The notes beneath the pieces are model-generated. The model was not told the origin of the DNA. It did not search any database and worked only from the letters and a program-made list of their open reading frames with translations. Positions 45,391-56,710 of a DNA stretch of 64,000 nucleotides are shown here, in pieces. A program made the position numbers and the translations under genes. The stretch is from contig CM055092.1 in assembly GCA_029204225.1 (NCBI GenBank), positions 20,498,036 through 20,562,035 of the forward strand, given 5' to 3'. Source of the stretch: Diphasiastrum complanatum. Taxonomy: Eukaryota; Streptophyta; Lycopodiopsida; Lycopodiales; Lycopodiaceae. How positions within the stretch are numbered: position 1 is the stretch's first letter; the number at the start of each line of letters is the position of its first letter.

Positions 45391-45905
45391 TTGTTATTGC
45401 AAGGACAACTAGAAATGGCCAACCTTGACAAAGAAAGGATCCGTGGCGAACTAGATTCCATAGCTACATAGCGTGACAACATGCTCTATGCACAAGCACT
45501 GGACAGTCATGTGTCCGAAGAAGAGACCAATTATCTCTTTAGGAAGGTTGAGACGTATCGACGGGCATTGTCCGACTTCCAGGGCAGATTTGATCGATTC
45601 AAAGGACAACATCAATTGAATTGGCAAAGAAAAAAGCTATCATAAAAGACTATAAAAAAACCACCGTTCAGATTTTGTACCAATGCCAACTTTCTCGCCA
45701 TCGCATCACAATCAAGGTCAAGCGGATATAAAGCATGGATCAAGGGATAGAAGAAGAAGCAACCATGGCTTCTCAAGCCAGAGACTCAGGGCCATCTACA
45801 ATTAAGGCCATCCCATTGTTTCAGAAACCGGTCACCATCGAGACACAAATTCAAATTTTTTTACAACAACATCTGTATGAATTCTTGAGGGGTGGTTGGG
45901 TCTGA
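45391..45905 (+). pseudogene. Unrecognised coding remnant, charged coiled-coil-like
   Basis: Two plus-strand pieces. The first (about 45391-45634) reads QLEMANLDKERIRGELDSIA, one stop where Trp fits, then LFRKVETYRRALSDFQGRF; it is rich in charged residues with heptad-like Leu spacing. The second (45735-45905) is a 56-codon ORF with ATMASQARDSGPSTIKAIPL and HLYEFLRGGWV. Neither matches a copia domain. They lie upstream of, and on the same strand as, the ParB-like pseudogene beyond element J and may be its 5' exons. Confidence 0.35.
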
Positions 45906-46374
45906 TATGCAAATCTCAGTTAGAACTTTGGTTAAATCTCGAACGATTCGCGAACACTTTCGCGAAACTCGAATTATTTTTGTTCGAGAATAATTTGTGT
46001 TGGATCAATCAGGCTCTGTAACACAACAAAACGAAACGAGACGAAATCTAGACGAAAACGAAACGAAGCAAAGCAAAGCTAAGCAAAGCTTAAATGAGCT
46101 CTAACATTGATTTATGCTGGACGCATAAAGATTGCAAAATGACACAAACAAAATGAAGCGTAAGCATTGAAAAGATCAATCAGGCTCTGTAACGAGACAA
46201 GACGAGACGAAAGGAAACAAGACGAAACAAAACGAAACGAAACAAAACTTAAGTGAGCTCTGAAATTGATTTACGCTTATAGCCAAGTAATCGCGAAGTG
46301 AAGCACGAAGCGAAAGCATTCGCGAATAAAATCAGTTCGTCGAAAATTCAAATATGATTGCTAGTCACTACCGG
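45906..46374. repeat. Tandem duplicated ACGAA-rich segment
   Basis: Two copies of a roughly 170-bp unit start at 46003 and 46172 with GATCAATCAGGCTCTGTAAC. Each contains runs of ACGAA/ACGAG pentamers and a TGAGCTCTRAMATTGATTTA block. No ORF is present. Confidence 0.65.
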
Positions 46375-46813
46375 CTATCTTCAGAGTGTAGACAGACACT
46401 ACTGATCAACGTTAACAGATTAATATACCAAGTAAAGAATTGAATAAACAAGTGAATCAGATACATGAATTGTAGTAGACAAAAAATACATTTGAGATCA
46501 TACAATCATACAGAATAATATGTGCATAACAACTACAATACTGTCTATTATTTTCATAGTGCATTGGCGTGAGAGAAATACAGTTCTCTCAGGAATAATG
46601 TCTCACTTACTAGCGAACTTCTGGATCTACAGATCCTCTACAAAATTGTCTTGCTCACAGGCGGACATGTATTCTGTATTTTTTCGTCTTTTTTTAATTT
46701 TTTGTCTTCTTTTGTATTATGCATCAAACAGAAAGTAGCAAACTTTTTTGTGTCGCATCGTGTAACTTCCAAATTAGAAAAACATATACAACTAATCACG
46801 AATTACAAGACTG
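46375..46813 (-). repeat. 3' LTR of element J, truncated
   Basis: It matches the element I family LTR (GAGAGAAATACAGTTCTC, ACAAAATTGTCTTGCTC, AACTAATCACGAATTACAAG). The LTR start is missing: at about 46813 it joins RNase H directly. Confidence 0.7.
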
Positions 46814-48573
46814 GCAGATAGTTTGCAACATCTTCTTGCCAATCAGATCCCTTATCAAGTGGTACTTGATCGCAATGTGTTTTGTCCTTGAGTGAAACAT
46901 AGGGTCTATGTCAAATGTATAGTAGATGTGTTGTCCATCTGCGAAACCAGAGGTTCATTCCTTGTTTCGCCCAGTTCATCAAGAAACTGTTTGAGCCAAA
47001 TAATTTTGTTGGCCATCTTTGTTGCTGCGACATACTTTGTTTCGTAGGATGACTAAGCCACAATGGTCTGCTTCTTGCTGACCCAAAGAATTGCTGCACC
47101 TGACGCGATGGTGCATCCTCTTGAGACACTTTTGCAGTCATCCTTGAGGGATGCCTAGCTAGCATCACTATAAGAAAGCATCTGGAATCCTGCATCACGA
47201 CAATAACACAAACCAAAATCTTTTGTTAATTGAAGCCTATTGCAAAATTCGTTTTGCAATATTCCAATGTGTCGCGAGTCTGAATTCATGCAAAATTGGC
47301 TCATCCTGAATACTGCATAAGCAACGTCAACGTGTGTTATCTGCAAGGTACATCAACAATCCTATTAGTTTCCTATATGGTGTGAGCTACATCAATTCTC
47401 TCTCTTCTTCAGTCCTCGAACAATTTTTGTTTCATGACAGGAGATAAGGTCTCAGAATAGTCAATACCATATCTCTGAGAGAATCCCTTCACTAAAGTTT
47501 TGCCTTATACTTTGAGACATCTCCATCTGGTCGATACTTTAGCTTGTATACCCATTTGCATTTTATAGCCTTTCACCTATCTGGTAATGGCTGCAACGTC
47601 CATACCTAGTTCTTCCTCATGGATTCCATCTCCTCATTCATGGCTTGGATCCATTTGTCCTTCTTTGGAAATTCAATTGCCTCATCGAATGTCTATGGTT
47701 CGTCATTGAATCCACATAACTCTTCTGATATAGAAGTAGAGTTGCCTGGCACATATCTTGCTGGTGCTCTTCGTTGTCTTGTCGACCTTCTAGGAGATCC
47801 TCCTGGAACTACAATGTCTTTTTCTTTGTCTGCTCTACTAGGTCCAGAACCATCTCGGCTACAAGTACTGTAGCAGAAGGCTGTCTCTTGAATCTTTCGT
47901 CTTCTGATTCATTAGTCGAATGTGAAGTGACGCGAACATTTTCGTCTTCATGTTCATCCTCTGCTCCCTCTGTCATAGTTGGCAGATCATAGTACTGTCT
48001 TTCAAGAACTTCATAGCTGACAAGATCATCATTGGCCATCATTCTATTCTCATCAAACTTGACATCTCTGACTGTCTTCATAGTGTTCATCTCTGGCATG
48101 TAGACTATGTAGTATGACAAGTTATTGTCATATCCTAGAAGATATCCTTGTTTAGCTTTCTCATCAAGCTTCTTTCGAAGCTTATAAAGAATATGTGCAT
48201 AAGCTACACAGCCAAAGATTCTGATGTGAGCCAGATTGGGTTTTCTACCCCACCATAATTCGTGTGGTGTCATGTGAGGAACACCAGACTTTCCTGTCCT
48301 ATTGAATGTAAGCAGTTTTAGCTACTGCTTCAACCGTATCCTTGGAACTTTCGAGTAGGCCACCATGCATCTAGCAGCTTCCATTAGAGTTCTATTCTTT
48401 CTTTCTACAACATCGTTGTGCTGCGGTGTGTAAGATGCAGTCCTTCTGTGAATGATATCACCATCATTGCAGAAGTCAGTGAAGCAATTCGAGATGTATT
48501 CTCCACCTTGATCTGTCCTGATCTGCTTCACTTTGTTGCCAATGCATCTCTCTGCCCAATATTCCCAATTCAC
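46814..48573 (-). pseudogene. Copia element J: integrase, linker, RT ends and RNase H, RT core missing
   Basis: From 48573 down: integrase NWEYWAERCIGNKVKQIRTD, QGGEYISNCFTDFCNDGD, NDVVERKNRTLME; then MTPHELWWGRKPNLAHIRIFGC, LGYDNNLSYY and RQRRAPARYVPGNST in the linker; WIQAMNEEMESMRK and KCKWVYKLKYRPDGD of RT; then a jump to RNase H (TRVDVAYAVFRMSQF, SYSDAS, VSKKQTIVA). The RT core with YVDD is absent. RNase H ends at IGKKMLQT against a truncated LTR. J is closely related to element I. Gag and protease are missing. Confidence 0.82.
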
Positions 48574-49606
48574 TCATAGTGCAGCAAGAAATTCATATTC
48601 AAAAGCGGGATGATAAATGAGTATCGATATTTTGTCCTTCTTTGGAAATTCAATTGCCTCATCGAATGTCTATGGTTCGTCACTGAATCCACATAACTCT
48701 TCTGATATAGAAGTAGAGTTGCCTGGCACATATCTTGCTGGTGCTCTTTGTTGTCTTGTCGACCTTCTAGGAGATCCTCCTGGAACTACAATGTCTTTTT
48801 CTTTGTCTGCTCTACTAGGTCCAGAACCATCTCGGCTACAAGTACTATAGCAGAAGGTTGTCTCTTGATCTTTCGTCTTCTGATTCATTAGTCGAATGCG
48901 AAGTGACGCGAACATTTTCGTCTTCATGTTCATCCTCTGCTCCCTCTGTCATAGTTGGCAGATCATAGTACTGTCTTTCAAGAACTTCATAGCTGACAAG
49001 ATCATCGTTGGCCATCATTCTATTCTCATCAAACTTGACATCTCTGACTGTCTTCATAGTGTTCATCTCTGGCATGTAGACTTGTAGTATGACAAGTTAT
49101 TGTCATATCCTACAAGATATCCTTGTTTAGCTTTCTCATCAAGCTTCTTTCGAAGCTTATAAAGAATATGTGCATAAGCTACACAGCCAAAGATTCTGAT
49201 GTGAGCCAGATTGGGTTTTCTACCCCACCATAATTCGTGTGGTGTCGTGTGAGGAGCACCAGACTTTCCTGTCCTATTGAATGTAAGTAGTTTTAGCTAC
49301 TGCTTCAACCGTATCCTTGGAACTTTTGAGTAGGCCACCATGCATCTGGCAGCTTCCATTAGAGTTCTATTCTTTCTTTCTGCAACATCGTTGTGCTGCG
49401 GTGTGTAAGATGCAATCCTTCTGTGAATGATACCACCATCATTGCAGAAGTCAGTGAAGCAATTCGAGATGTATTCTCCACCTTGATCTATCCTGATCTG
49501 CTTCACTTTGTTGCCAATGCATCTCTCTGCCCAATATTCCCAATTCACTCATAGTGCAGCAAGAAATTCGTATTCAAAAGCGGATGATAAATGAGTATCG
49601 ATATTT
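47654..49606 (-). repeat. 977-bp tandem duplication in element J and flank
   Basis: 47654-48630 and 48631-49606 are direct copies with an offset of 977 bp and only scattered differences, such as one 1-bp indel near 49080. Each holds the J linker and integrase plus about 60 bp of the adjacent ParB-like gene (GCAGCAAGAAATTC..GATATTTTGT). The joint is at TTTTGTCCTTC. The duplication is therefore younger than the J-pseudogene junction. Confidence 0.9.
48631..49548 (-). pseudogene. Second copy of the J integrase and linker
   Basis: It repeats the integrase (49548-49297, IDQGGEYISNCF, NDVAERKNRTL), integrase C-terminus and linker (49075-48670, KTVRDVKFDENRMMANDDL, SPRRSTRQQRAPARY). In this copy AERKN is kept, where the first copy has VERKN. 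It is pseudogenic like the first. Confidence 0.85.
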
Positions 49607-51910
49607 TGTTATCGGGGGATGCCACTCTACAGAAGCAAGATGATAGTTGGTAAGAGAATACCTCGACTCTGCATATTTCAAGACCGTTGAATGCATAATC
49701 TATGCAGGGTTGACAGAGGAGGAGGTAAAACTCCTAGCATGAAACCATAACAACGACAATGACTACCGCTCAAGCATGTCATTCATCAATAGAATAATGT
49801 TTTTCCATAACAAATATCTTGATCTTTTAAAAACTCATGACCGGGTCATACTTAAACTGTGAATCCAATGTTGTAGAGGGATTGGCTTAGTTTCTTATGA
49901 GACCAAAGACTCTGAAGCCCTGAGGAAATATGAGTTGTTGTTCGAGCTTGCATTTAGGATGGGAGCAATCTAGGATCTCCAAGATGAAATCTTTACATTG
50001 TGAGAAAATTGTGAGATTAAAAGCAAAAGAGATGACCTCTCCATTGCACTGCGTAAAAAAGATCGTACTACAGACGTCTCTATTAAATTGCTTCTGATGA
50101 CATGAAAATCACCCAATGGCATACAATGTTGGGAATTAAGGATGGCAAAATTGTATTCTTCATTCTCTCAAGTGTAAAATCACTAGACTTATCCTTGGAA
50201 GAGATGGCGAAAGAATTTGAGCAGTAAGTGTATAAGTAATTTTAATATAAAAATAGATATGATACCGCAAGTCGATATCCGATATCGATGTTTGGTAGTA
50301 ATCTCGTCAGATAATCTCTCAAATCGATACTCAGTTTCTATCTCCTTTGTTTGAATGAATGTTGATACCTCAGATCGATACCCGGTATCAATTTCTGGTA
50401 TCAATCTCGTCAAATCATCTCTCAAATCGATATCCGATTTCTATCTCCTGTGTTTAAATGGATGTTGATATCTTAGATCGATACTCTATATCGATCTGAA
50501 ATATCAATTTACAGTATTGATATTTCATTGTTTCAGGATTTTTTGTTTCTTACTTATTGTCTCGATTTATTGATTTTTGAAATAAAGTTTGCTCAATTGC
50601 ATATTTTTGTTTCAAGCACAAGACGTATATGAGGATGAAAGAACATATGATGATCTGACTGAATTGCATTTCCTGGGAGCAAGTCCTCACGGACTATCTT
50701 GAATCTAGTTCCAAGGAAGCCTTGAAACAATTCTATATTGCTTTCAAGAATATTGTGAGTTTGATTATTTTGTATTCGAAATTGCATATCATGTTCATGA
50801 TTAATTATGTTTTTCGAATTTATATCTTCCAGTTGAAATTGACAAACTAACTAATATTTTATATCATAAATCAAGGACAAATCCTCGGACTGTGGAGTTT
50901 CCAGTTCTAGACAATTTTTTGGCTCATATGGATTTGGCCTGGTTGGAGAAGGAGAGGAGAAATCTGATGGATGCGAGTTATGTGGTTGATCCCCTCCTCA
51001 GATCATTTTCTTCTCCAAGAGATCTTATGCGCGTCTAGCACTAGGCCATTTTTACATGCGATGTGAAGGAGATTCTGAAAATGGTGTCCAAGAAAAAATT
51101 TACTCTTGTTATTACTGATATCTTGTATGGATACAGACTTAAAGAGACATCAGGTGATGAATATGCTTTTACATATCAGCAGATTCTACAGATGGTCAAA
51201 CCTTTAAAAGAGTTAACAACTGCATCTCTGTGGAGAATTATATTTTTTCATTCCACGAATCAAGCTGCTACAGTTGCCAAGGTCTTAAAGGACGAGACAC
51301 AGGGATACGAGGCTATGATTTGGTATGAAATATGTTAAATAGTTTAATTCTATTGTTGTTAAAAAACAAATGTCCATAATGCACCTAGGAGCGCTTATTA
51401 AGCACCTTTGAAATGATGTCGGTAGGCTATTTTTCTGTGTTAGCGAGTGACATGATATTGTCGCAGGAGAAATGTCTCCAATGTACTTCCATTCCTAGCT
51501 ATTATTCGAAAGTTGCGCTTTACACTACCAGTAGCCGTAGAGGCTAATTAATGAACTTACTAATTAATTCTCATATGAAAATGATTGGATTCTAGACTTG
51601 TGTTCTGGTACAGAGAAACTGTATTGCTGTGAAGAAGGGTTCTGTGCAGTCGACGTTCATTGTGCAACGAGTTATTGCCATTGATGATCTGTCGAATGAT
51701 GCTGATGATGAATTGGGTACATCATTAGCCCACGACAACAAGAAAGTTCAAGTGGCATCTTCAGAGCCACAGCTTTCTCTTAAAGACGAGCTTGGAGAAT
51801 TTCATGATCTCTAACATGAAGTGGTTGTTGGTGGTGATGTGGGTGACGGTGGTGATGAAGATGGTAAACCTCGGCCAACTCATATTGATGAGGAGATTTT
51901 GGATGTATAA
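49551..51910 (+). pseudogene. Decayed multi-exon gene: ParB-like domain, possible methyltransferase-like part
   Basis: The plus strand reads QQEIRIQKRMINEYRYFVIGGCHSTEAR, two stops, LVREYLDSAYFKTVECIIYAGLTEEE, VKLLA-stop-NHNNDNDYRSSMSF: the VIGGxHxxEA loop and following pattern of ParB/Srx-type nucleases. Helical sequence follows (LKTHDRVILKL, YELLFELAFRMG), then MKITQWHTMLGIKDGKIVFF to a splice donor GTAAGT near 50224. Later exons: DYLESSSKEALKQFYIAF (to 50754), TNPRTVEFPVLDNFL with two stops, KFTLVITDILYGY and LWRIIFFHSTNQAATV (to about 51334), and 51614-51910 with an acidic, Gly/Asp-rich tail. DILYG could be a degenerate DPPY motif. Several stops fit TGG-to-TGA change. Exon borders are approximate. 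Confidence 0.5.
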
Positions 51911-53750
51911 ACATTTGTGGACATATGAATCAATTGAGATTCAATTTGAGTTGTTTGAAATTTCAATTGTATATATCTTGAGTGTATTTTTGGGATGATG
52001 GTATTTATTTGTTTTATAAGTTTTATTTAAAACTTTTGTTTGTATGAAATCTATAAAAATTACTAAAATAATTTTGTTTTTTTTCACTCTATGTTCTTTT
52101 GATAATTATGATTCTGATTTGAATTTTAGTTTGTTTATATTGTAATAATCAAAATAATAAATTTAGAATAGAATGTTTGAAATAACTGCAAATGTATTTA
52201 AATTAAGAAAATATATTTGATAGAGATTCAATTATATTAAAATTCTAATGAAATTAATATTAAATGTTTTATTATTACTCATTATGTATGGTTGTTGAAC
52301 ATATTCTTTTGTTTGTTTCTCTAGTGATTGTTTTAAATTCAGTTAGACTGAAAGATAGTTTTTAAATTGATTATGAAAAGACTATGAAAAGACAAATTCA
52401 TTTTACAATTCCATGTTCACTTAAATTAATATGAATTTGATGTTCCATTAGATGTAGAGTTATGATTGCTTGGCACTAAAAATTTGAATTTGTGTAGATT
52501 TTTGTCAGTTTTTAATTTTGATAATTGTTTAAATTTATATGAAAAATTATAATTCTATATTATTGCATGTCAAAAAATTCATATATGCACAATTTCTTAC
52601 ATATTTTTAATTAATCATAAATTATAGGCTTTTTTATTTTTTGAATAAAAAATAATGTGCATATTTTTTAAATAGACTGAAAAGTGCCAAATTTTAAAAA
52701 GAATACTTTTTGGGTAATCTGCAACGTTACTCGGTTGATACGCAACGATATTAATTGCAATAATAATATATTGATAATGTCAATCAATGTATTAAAAAAA
52801 TGTCGATTTATCTCTAGATCTAACTTCCTGGCTAAAAGCATGATTTGGTGGTACAAAAAATGAACCCAATTTTCATTGTACCTTTTGGTAGTACATTTTA
52901 CTTTTGGGGATTTTATTACTCATACTTGTTTTGAGTCCATAAATTTGGTCATTTATCTTCCAAGTATCCCTTGGTTTTACACAAGACTCCTCCTACCGCG
53001 ATCCCCCTTGAGTCCAAGAGACCACCACCAACAGCTCCCAACAATTCAGGTGATAAAGATCAAGAAAAATCCACAATTTGCCAAACTCCTAGCACCAATA
53101 TTATGCCTCAATGTAGTTCGGTAATAAGCTCATTGGCCATACAACTAAAGACAAAGGAGAATGTAGCTTTAATGTCACATGGATTGACACCACAAAAGAA
53201 TCATGCTCCCGTTGAATGAATAACTATAGTTAAGGTTGTTCAACATCGATATACGAAAACCAAAGCACCAAACATAATTAGTGTTCGGAATAGTAAAATA
53301 TAGGAGTTTGGTGGTTGGGGCATGTTCGTAGAAAGCATGGAGACTAAAGTAAGGGGGAGAAATGTACAATTGCTATACATGTAATATGTAGGCTAATTCA
53401 TAAAAAATATAGTATTGATGGTCTAAGTAGTGAATCTTATTGGGTTGGTATCAATGGATCATTGTACAAGCCATTATCTCATGTGTTACATTAAGTGTCC
53501 GAGTAGAGACTGTGAGGATCCTCCATCTCAATTCTAATGATTCTTCGTCATTAGATGGGATTAGGTGACTTTCTAAACGTAAAAAGCACATTGATATAAT
53601 GATGTTATTTCAAATTTTGATCATTGATCCATTTCTATGATGGACAAAAGAACTTTTGTTTTCTTTTGTCACATAAGTGTCACTTTATATTGTGTGGGAA
53701 GAGGAGATTTTTGTATATCTAGATGTGTAATCACTAATGAATGAGCCAAG

Positions 53751-53754
<4 letters not shown>
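51911..53754. other. AT-rich intergenic sequence, one weak ORF
   Basis: 51911-52860 is very AT-rich with no gene seen. A plus ORF at 52971-53219 (HKTPPTAIPLESKRPPPTAP, then a Ser/Lys-rich tail) is low-complexity-like with no known domain. It might be a gene scrap, but I cannot support it as a gene. Confidence 0.4.

Positions 53755-53783
<29 letters not shown>
53755..53783. repeat. (AC)n microsatellite
   Basis: About 14 perfect CA units. Confidence 0.95.
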
Positions 53784-53787
<4 letters not shown>

Positions 53788-54773
53788 GATTTACTCCACC
53801 TGAAATGGAGGCTCATCAATAACCGTTTGGGACTACCTCAAGGAAGCTTCTCCTTAACCAATGCACAATTCACCATACTACTAGCAATTTTTTGACTTCA
53901 ACCACACCCTAAGGGAATTTGCATATGGTCCCATCTTACTCCAACATATTTGTAAATTTGTTGAACATTGCGCATACAAAGACTAGTGGAAGACATCACT
54001 CAAGTTGTTGCTAACATGGTAGGACATTACTTCAATATTGTCACAATTTCTGTTAAAGCTCAAAAATTAGGGTTTGAAGTTCTTCATCTAGGTTTGAAAG
54101 TTTAGAACAAAGACCTTCAATTGTATCATAAATATGTCACAAAAAATTCATGTTTTTTTGTGAATAAAAATAGCCTAGGCCAATTGCAAAGTGAAATTGA
54201 TAAGAAAGCATAATGGATGATTAATTTTGTCACACTTCTCTCAATATCCCTCAAAAATGTGAATGTCCTCCTTGACATATGGACAATTGTTGTGATGTTG
54301 ATATGTCAAATATCCATGACTTCACACTTTATCATGTATGGTATAATGTTCCTATGCTATTTTTTATTGTTCATTTTTTTCAAACTCCCAAGGCCCAAGA
54401 AGAAGAGAAGGCCCAGCCCATTGTAACCCATCAACTTCAAAACAGTGTGGACCCATAGTCTCACTAGAGGCTTATAGTGAAAACACCCAACGGAATAGAA
54501 TATAAAGTGCACCATGTGCAGCTAGGAATTAATCAAATTACACCACTAAAATAACATAACATTTATTAAGAGAGATTTCAATCGGCCTCCAAAACTAGCA
54601 CGAAGTAACTTGCACAAAGAATCAGATAATCATGATCATATTGACCTGCAATTACTCAAAGTATATAGAATGATCAATTTGAAATGAATGTGGACGTTTA
54701 CCCTTTGAGCTTCAGAATTACACTGAATTTGATTTTACTATTTCAAGTGTTGAGTTTCAGAGATCATGCAGCA

Positions 54774-54776
<3 letters not shown>
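53784..54776. other. Intergenic sequence, nothing recognised
   Basis: Only short ORFs without motifs in either strand. No LTR end, PBS or tRNA was found. Confidence 0.5.

Positions 54777-54811
<35 letters not shown>
54777..54811. repeat. (GA)n microsatellite
   Basis: About 17 GA units, 350 bp beyond the stop of the CVNH gene. The minus ORF across it (54991-54764) ends in a Leu-Ser run made only by this repeat. Confidence 0.95.
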
Positions 54812-54813
<2 letters not shown>

Positions 54814-55162
54814 TACGCTTAACTACATGCTTTATTAACTGATTTGAGCGCAGGGCTAACTTTATTACATGGAGACGATGAGGAGGCGACGTTCTGAGGG
54901 AACGCGTGCTTTCGGGACCCAAGGCAAGGCTCTTTGTTGTTAACTGGTTATTATGTGTAGGTGCATACAGTGCTATCCTTAACACTTCCACTTAATGGAT
55001 TATTCACACCATTTATTCATGCTACTAATATCGTATGAAATGATTTTATTCAGATCTTATATAGTTCAGAAGTACTATATTTAGTGCCTTCCAGTTATCA
55101 GATCTGTGCATGTAGCCCAACATATATTAATTGCATTATATTAGGTTCATCTGATTTTCTAA

Positions 55163-55908
55163 CTATGCCGTCAACACTTTGCGCGGACTAATGCCAACGT
55201 GGTGTTCCAATAGAGATCGTCGTCTTCTACAGTTGTTCCATGCTAGATTACCTCCGTAGTTTGCCACCCTTCTCTCCACGTTGTACAAGGTGGTGGATCC
55301 CAAGCTTCCATCATCCTTGACGCACTCAGCTGCTATACCCTGATTGTCAGTTCCTAGCTCGTACCAACGGATGTTTCTACATGTAGCTGCAAAATCACCC
55401 CCATCTACGAGGTTGCCATTGTTGTTGCTTATGTGTGAATTGAGGTCAAGGCTGGCACGGCTGTAACCTCCTTGACCGTCATTGCAAATACATTGTAGAG
55501 CTCCAGTTGAGGTAATTGTTATGCTACCGCAGGATACTGCGAAGCCACCACACTGCACATGTCGATGAATACAATACAATTACTTGCAACGTCTATCAAA
55601 ATTTATAATAATACACTATATATTAGACAGTACTACACATATTAATTATATAATTACCTGTGATGCCGATAATCTGCATGGTCAAAAATTATCTATTTCT
55701 TATACATAAACATTAAAATATGAATCTGCTGCATCTAGACGACATTAATATTAACATAATGAGAGCTATATATATTATTATTATTAACTATTGGATGGCG
55801 CGCAGAAGATTTACGTACGTCTGCTCGTGCATAATTGAAGAGCAATGTAAATGTGCACATGAGTGCTGCTGCCTTGTGCAGAACCGATGGTGACCCTGAA
55901 TATGCCAT
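55163..55908 (-). CDS. Secreted cyanovirin-N-homology (CVNH) lectin-like protein, two exons
   Basis: Exon 1 is 55908-55819: 30 codons, MAYSGSPSVLHKAAALMCTF, TLLFNYARAD, a signal peptide with a hydrophobic core. A GTACGT donor follows at 55818. Exon 2 is 55552-55163 after acceptor TGTGCAG, phase 0, giving a 159-residue precursor. The mature part starts CGGFAVSCGSITI and has two CVNH repeats: ALQCICNDGQGGYSRASLDL with ISNNNGNL, and DFAATCRNIRWYEL with AAECVKDDGSLGSTTLYNV and VANYGGNLAW. CVNH proteins are small disulfide-containing sugar-binding lectins known from cyanobacteria, fungi and ferns. A basic tail (CRRRRSLLEHHVG) follows the domain. The frame is open and splice sites are good, so it is probably functional. 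Ligand and role are unknown. Confidence 0.85.
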
Positions 55909-55971
55909 GGTGAAGTAGTTTCTTATACAAATGAAATGGGGCGGAACTGCGCAGATTATAATTGTAGCTCA

Positions 55972-55981
55972 GTACTTATAG
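55972..55981 (-). promoter_or_regulatory. Proximal TATA box of the CVNH gene
   Basis: The minus strand reads CTATAAGTAC about 65-70 bp upstream of the ATG, leaving room for a short 5' UTR. Confidence 0.5.
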
Positions 55982-56163
55982 CGTCGGTCACTCGGAGATG
56001 ATGATATAACTCTATGCTTCAATTGTGCTAATTCGAGGAAGACCAGCATGAAATGCAAAGAGCAATCACAGGAGATGAGAGGGGCGAAGAGTGTGTATAA
56101 GCAACAACAATCTCACACTTGAACGTCCCACACTCTGAATGCCTCTAGTGAGCCACAATTGTC

Positions 56164-56175
56164 TCTTTATATAGA
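56164..56175 (-). promoter_or_regulatory. Distal TATA box upstream of the CVNH gene
   Basis: The minus strand reads CTATATAAAGAG, a stronger TATA match, about 260 bp upstream of the ATG. A transcript from here would carry a short upstream ORF (ATG near 56050, about 25 codons). Confidence 0.5.
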
Positions 56176-56299
56176 CTTTGGTGGGATACCGTCGTGAAAG
56201 ATATGTCTTAGAGAGAGTACACGTTTGAGCGTAATGATTACTTTATGTCCCATGCTTGTATGCTGCTAACTTTGACCAAAGGGGATTAAAAATTACTTT

Positions 56300-56710
56300 G
56301 ACTAGGCAATATTTGCTCTTGAGTCTTAAGTAGACAAATGGCCAGTTTCCATAAGACTTTGTCCAAATATATGTTGTTTGCAATATCTATTCATTAATAA
56401 GACTTTGACCTGGCAATATCTGCTCTTGACAAAAGGGTTTTCATAAGACTTTGTCAAAATATATGTTGTGCGTCTTGTCAAAAATTTTTACTACAAGAAA
56501 TTTGGCAAATGGGTTTCTATAACACTTTGTCATATGTTGCTCTACTTAACTCTTGTAAACAAACTTTTGGTACAAGGACTTTGGCAAATGAGTTTTTATA
56601 TGACGTTTTTATATAGGTTGCTATAGTAAAAACTTTTAGTACAAGGACTTTGGCATATGGGTTTCTATATTAAGACTTTGTCATATGTTGCTCTCAAGGC
56701 TTGTCACAAA
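56300..56710. repeat. Degenerate tandem repeat upstream of the CVNH gene
   Basis: Units of roughly 85-110 bp built on ACTTTGGCAAATGGGTTTCTATA and ACTTTGTCATATGTTGCTC recur at least four times with substitutions and indels. It is non-coding. Confidence 0.7.

Noticed and set aside
49551-51910. Stop codons in the ParB-like gene explained by fern-type U-to-C RNA editing
   Set aside because: That editing acts in organelles. This sequence is nuclear (introns, LTR elements), and several stops look like Trp TGG changed to TGA, which is ordinary decay.
49551-51910. Bacterial contamination as the source of the ParB-like region
   Set aside because: Splice sites, AT-rich introns and a physical join to a plant copia element argue for a nuclear gene.
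54764-54991. 75-residue ORF downstream of the CVNH gene
   Set aside because: Its C-terminal Leu-Ser run comes from a (GA)n tract and the rest has no motif.
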